NCBI GenBank assembly: GCA_025351825.1
Contig: JANXVE010000029.1
Coordinates: 1 to 46,567 of the forward strand
Source: Chamaesiphon sp. 341R_metabat_111
Lineage (GTDB): Bacteria > Cyanobacteriota > Cyanobacteriia > Cyanobacteriales > Chamaesiphonaceae
Length of the DNA: 46,567 nt
Direction of reading: 5' to 3'
In this document: positions 43,786 through 46,567 of the stretch, piece after piece
Layout: each line of letters begins with the position of its first letter
How positions within the stretch are numbered: the first letter of the stretch is position 1
Program-made: the position numbers and the translations under genes
Notes under the pieces: model-generated
Database searches by the model: none
What the model saw: only the letters and a program-made list of their open reading frames with translations
What the model was told of the DNA's origin: nothing

Positions 43786-45213
43786 CTACTTCAAAGCTTC
43801 GATCGCAGTTTCCATTGTCGTCGCTAGTTTAGTCAACTCCTCTGCTGAATGAGTCTCTAGATAAACCCGAATCAATGGTTCGGTACCAGAGGCGCGGAGT
43901 AGCACCCAGCCACCATCGGCGAGATAGAATTTGACCCCATCCTTTCGTCCAACTTCTTTGACTTCGATTCCGGCAATACTCGTGGGAGGATTTTCGGTAT
44001 AGGTTTTCATTACAGCTAGCTTGTGAGCATTATCTAGATGTAAGTCCAGGCGACGGTTGAATAATGGCCCACCCGCTTCAGCGATGACTTCGGCGACCAT
44101 TTGGCTCAATGGTTTGCCTTCGTAAGCGATCGCTTCGGCAATCAGCATATCAGCCAGAATACCGTCTTTTTCGGGAATGTGGCCGATGACGCTCAAACCA
44201 CCAGATTCTTCACCACCGATCAGTACGGGGATGAGCCGCATCTGTTCGCCGATATATTTGAAGCCGACGGCGGTTTCAATTAATGGCACACCATGCTTGG
44301 CTGCAAAGTTGTCTAGCAGGTGGGTAGTTGCCACTGTGCGGACGATCGCGCCCGTTTTGCCCTTATTCTTAATTAAGTGCTTTGCCAGTACCAACAGGAC
44401 GGTATTTGGCGTGAGCATATTCCCTAGCTCATCGACGATGCCAAATCTATCTGCGTCGCCATCTGTTGCGACACCGAGATCGGCTTTATCTTTCTGGACA
44501 GCAGCAATTAGTTCGCCCAAGAGTTCCGCTTTGGGTTCGGGCATACCACCACCGAATAGTACATCCCGCTGCATGTGGAAGGTTTCAGTTTCACAACCGC
44601 AATGGAGCAATACTTTGTCCAAATATCCGCGCGAGGTGGAATACATCGCATCAAACTTGACTTTGAGCTTTGCCGATCGAATCCGATCGACATCGAGTAG
44701 GGTGTAGATAAATTTAAAGTATTCTGGCTGCGGATCGAAGGTGCTAATCTTATCGCTATTCTTCTTCATTGGTGGCGCGTCACTGGCACCATCTAGATTA
44801 GCAACGATCGTATCCGTGATCGCCAAGGTTGCTGGCCCTGCATAGTCAGGGATATACTTAATCCCACAGTAAGCAGCCGGATTGTGACTGGCGGTAAACA
44901 TCAGCGCACCCGCCGAGTTGAGATGCCGAGCATTATAAGCAATTACTGGAGTCGGACAATCTCGATCGACAATTTTCACCGTCCAGCCCAGATCTGCGAG
45001 AACTTCTGCCGCAGTATGGGCAAACTCATCCGCCAAAAACCTCGGATCGTAAGCGACTAACACTGGCCGATCCTGACTGTAAGCCGTGCTGAGGTATGCG
45101 GCGATTGCTCTTGTCACCTTACATACATTAGCAAAGGTAAAATCCTCGGCGATAATTCCCCGCCATCCATCAGTCCCAAACTTAATTTGATGCGTACTGC
45201 TACCTGCGCTCAT
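43786..45213 (-). CDS. Phosphoglucomutase/phosphomannomutase family protein
   Basis: 475 residues of the alpha-D-phosphohexomutase family, four domains. Phosphoserine loop MFTASHNPAAY (Ser109), metal loop VATDGDADRFG, sugar-binding loop GGEESGGLSV, phosphate-binding loop LLRASGTEPLIRVY. It interconverts hexose 1- and 6-phosphates; whether glucose, mannose or both is not decided by the motifs. Likely in glycogen or cell-surface sugar supply, cytoplasmic. Gene start preceded by MSAGSSTHQIKFGTDGWRGI. Upstream of the LapA-like gene. Confidence 0.92.
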   Translation of the reverse strand: MSAGSSTHQIKFGTDGWRGIIAEDFTFANVCKVTRAIAAYLSTAYSQDRPVLVAYDPRFLADEFAHTAAEVLADLGWTVKIVDRDCPTPVIAYNARHLNSAGALMFTASHNPAAYCGIKYIPDYAGPATLAITDTIVANLDGASDAPPMKKNSDKISTFDPQPEYFKFIYTLLDVDRIRSAKLKVKFDAMYSTSRGYLDKVLLHCGCETETFHMQRDVLFGGGMPEPKAELLGELIAAVQKDKADLGVATDGDADRFGIVDELGNMLTPNTVLLVLAKHLIKNKGKTGAIVRTVATTHLLDNFAAKHGVPLIETAVGFKYIGEQMRLIPVLIGGEESGGLSVIGHIPEKDGILADMLIAEAIAYEGKPLSQMVAEVIAEAGGPLFNRRLDLHLDNAHKLAVMKTYTENPPTSIAGIEVKEVGRKDGVKFYLADGGWVLLRASGTEPLIRVYLETHSAEELTKLATTMETAIEALK

Positions 45214-45319
45214 CGTTGACTGCCTTCTCTAGCTGATATTTCTGCTGTCCTAAGCCTATCATACGCAGGGATCCAGAATTGGTATTCTAGCTGTCTAAGC
45301 GGGGTTTGATTGCGCCAAG

Positions 45320-45338
45320 CGCACGCTCCACGAACGAG
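45320..45338. repeat. GCGTTCGCGGAGCGTCTC-type repeat unit
   Basis: CGCACGCTCCACGAACGAG is a degenerate unit of the family also seen at 5031-5048, 35553-35570 and 37011-37028 (consensus GAGACGCTCCGCGAACG). Confidence 0.45.
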
Positions 45339-45376
45339 CTTTTACGACTAGCTACTTATTACTAGCTAATTGAAAC

Positions 45377-46237
45377 TTACTTTTTGGCTTTTTTTGGCTT
45401 GAGATTGGTACTCAAAAATCCGGTTGTCATCATCCAAGCTTCGGCGGCTGCTTCAGGTGAGAAACTATCTCGTCTGTCACTCATAAACCCATGTCCGGCA
45501 TTAGGAAAAAGATTGAGGATGTAACGTTTTTTCGCCTTGGATAATGCAGTTGCAACTCGACCATGCTCTTCAGCCGCAATCAGTTGGTCTTCACTACCAT
45601 ACATCAACATGATGGGTGACTGGATGGCGGGAACTCGATCGAGTAGTGATTTTTGCCCCAATGGATTGCCAGCCGCAGCATCGATACCACCACCATAGAA
45701 AGAGATTGCTGCTCTGAGCTTGGTGGGATAAGTAGCATTAGCTAAGAATGCATATCTGCCGCCCATACAGAAGCCAATTACGCCAATTCCACTGGTATTA
45801 AGTTCTGGCTTGCCTGCCAAAAATTCGATGCTTTTACCCACATCGCCCATGATGGCATCATCATTGAGAGATTTTAATTTGGCGATTGCGCCAGGAGTAT
45901 CGGTATAAGCATAAGTAGTTCCCCGATAAAAGTCTGGTGCAAGTGCGGCAAAGCCAGACTGAGCCAATCGATCGCAGATACTTTTGCACCATTGATTTAG
46001 TCCAAAAGCTTCCATCAATACAATCACTGCCGGAAATTTGCCCGTGCCAGTTGGGGTCACATAATAACCTGGTAAATCCTTAGTAATCTGGATATTTTTA
46101 CCGAGGGTAGCGGCTGGTTTCGCTACAGGCGCAGCGATCTTAGCATCTGGCTGTTTGGCGATACTCAGCCCTGCACTAGCAGCGATTGCGGCTGTAGCGA
46201 TGCTGGATGCTCCAAGTAATATATTCCGTCGTTTCAT
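45377..46237 (-). CDS. Tat-exported dienelactone hydrolase-like protein
   Basis: 286 residues. A twin-arginine signal peptide starts the protein (MKRRNILLGASSIATAAIAA). The mature part is of the dienelactone hydrolase family: VIVLMEAFGLNQWCKSICDR with the conserved Glu76, the nucleophile elbow GVIGFCMGGRYAF (Cys157), Asp in MLMYGSEDQLIA and His in FPNAGHGFMSD. A Cys-Asp-His hydrolase in the periplasm; the substrate is unknown, and true dienelactone activity is not implied. Monocistronic. Confidence 0.9.
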   Translation of the reverse strand: MKRRNILLGASSIATAAIAASAGLSIAKQPDAKIAAPVAKPAATLGKNIQITKDLPGYYVTPTGTGKFPAVIVLMEAFGLNQWCKSICDRLAQSGFAALAPDFYRGTTYAYTDTPGAIAKLKSLNDDAIMGDVGKSIEFLAGKPELNTSGIGVIGFCMGGRYAFLANATYPTKLRAAISFYGGGIDAAAGNPLGQKSLLDRVPAIQSPIMLMYGSEDQLIAAEEHGRVATALSKAKKRYILNLFPNAGHGFMSDRRDSFSPEAAAEAWMMTTGFLSTNLKPKKAKK

Positions 46238-46346
46238 TGGTTGCTGTTTATTGTCGATCGAGTGTTAGTCCTCAACTATAGCAATCTTCAGTTAACACAT
46301 ACTCAAAGTAATAGTTATCATGCGTAGATCCTTACCCCACCCAACT

Positions 46347-46363
46347 TCCCCTTGGAAAGGGGA
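46347..46363. repeat. Short hairpin TCCCCTT/AAGGGGA
   Basis: A 7-bp perfect stem with a 3-nt loop in the DNA between the exported hydrolase and the transposase fragment. Flanking CCCCACCCAACTT and GGAGGAGCTAGG resemble dispersed cyanobacterial repeats. No terminator T-run. Confidence 0.4.
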
Positions 46364-46473
46364 GGAGCTAGGTTATCTTTACAATACTCCGGACACCTTT
46401 TGAGAAGAAAAATGGTCGAGGGCAACAAAAAAGCAATTCATCGCTTAAAGTACAAGTAGAAACCAAGTACGAG

Positions 46474-46567
46474 ATGAATTGCTCTATGGATATTGTACAG
46501 AACCTGCTTACAAAAGTGGGTAATTTAGCAAACCGCAACGCCAGTTCTTAGCCAGCCTATTTGTGAC
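46474..46567 (+). pseudogene. Start of an IS transposase gene, frameshifted and cut by window end
   Basis: From ATG 46474 (or 46486) the frame reads MDIVQNLLTKVGNLA, then shifts: the next frame gives KPQRQFLASLFVT to the window edge (46530 on), while the first frame meets TAG at 46549. MDIVQNLLTKVGNLAKPQRQ is the kind of N-terminus seen in cyanobacterial IS4/IS701-type transposases. A lost A in GCAAACC (expected GCAAAACC) would explain it. About 85 bp of AT-rich DNA before it may hold the IS left end; family assignment is tentative. Confidence 0.55.

Noticed and set aside
44177-44707. Plus-strand 176-codon frame opposite the phosphohexomutase
   Set aside because: It lies wholly antisense to a clear enzyme gene and has Ser/Pro-rich shadow composition.

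Overview
The window is a stretch of a cyanobacterial chromosome. Phycocyanin genes (cpcB, cpcA), two phycoerythrobilin-synthesis reductases (pebA, pebB), an ndhF3-ndhD3-cupA-cupS CO2-uptake operon and the very frequent CGATCG/GCGATCGC palindromes all point there. I cannot name the species from sequence alone. The CGATCG density and the pebAB genes suggest a phycoerythrobilin-making unicellular or simple filamentous form.

Layout, left to right. (1) 1-10.2 kb: the C-terminal part of topA, a small MITE-like element, then an Anbu proteasome-like gene convergent with a transglutaminase/alpha-E pair. The partner circularly permuted ATP-grasp gene lies about 2.3 kb further on, with a Uma2 nuclease, a RimJ-type acetyltransferase and a GNAT/DUF1778 toxin-antitoxin pair in between. 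A THUMP rRNA methyltransferase follows. (2) 10.2-13.8 kb: glucan phosphorylase and an exported protein of unknown role. (3) 13.9-20.6 kb, all minus strand: ndhF3-ndhD3-cupA-dedA-cupS-LysR regulator, the inducible high-affinity CO2-uptake NDH-1 module with an unexpected DedA gene inside it. (4) 21-26.4 kb: alpha/beta hydrolase, fatty acid desaturase, glutathione transferase and a GT4 glycosyltransferase. (5) 26.4-27.5 kb: a gene-poor stretch with decayed reading-frame remnants and a C-rich repeat, ending in tRNA-Gln. (6) 27.7-35 kb: HAD protein, aquaporin, hydrolase, GT39, DUF58 protein and purM. (7) 35.4-39 kb: two RlpA-like secreted proteins and an MFS transporter. (8) 39-43.2 kb, minus strand: pebA-pebB, then cpcB-cpcA, then a CpcF-type lyase. 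(9) 43.3-46.6 kb: a second MITE copy, a LapA-like membrane protein, a phosphohexomutase, a Tat-exported dienelactone-hydrolase-like protein and the frameshifted start of a transposase.

Intergenic DNA is rich in small dispersed repeats. There are two copies of a 119/133-bp element with 3-bp target duplications, four copies of a roughly 85-170-bp palindromic element, CTTTAGG-type and ACTATCG-type heptad arrays, a GTAGGTTGGGT nested palindrome, and GAGACGCTCCGCGAACG-type units, two of which lie in frame inside the RlpA genes.

The most distinctive points are the interrupted Anbu/amidoligase cluster, dedA inside the cup operon with a 13-bp-arm inverted repeat upstream of ndhF3, and the pebAB-cpcBA-cpcF arrangement. 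No CRISPR array, rRNA or replication origin was seen.
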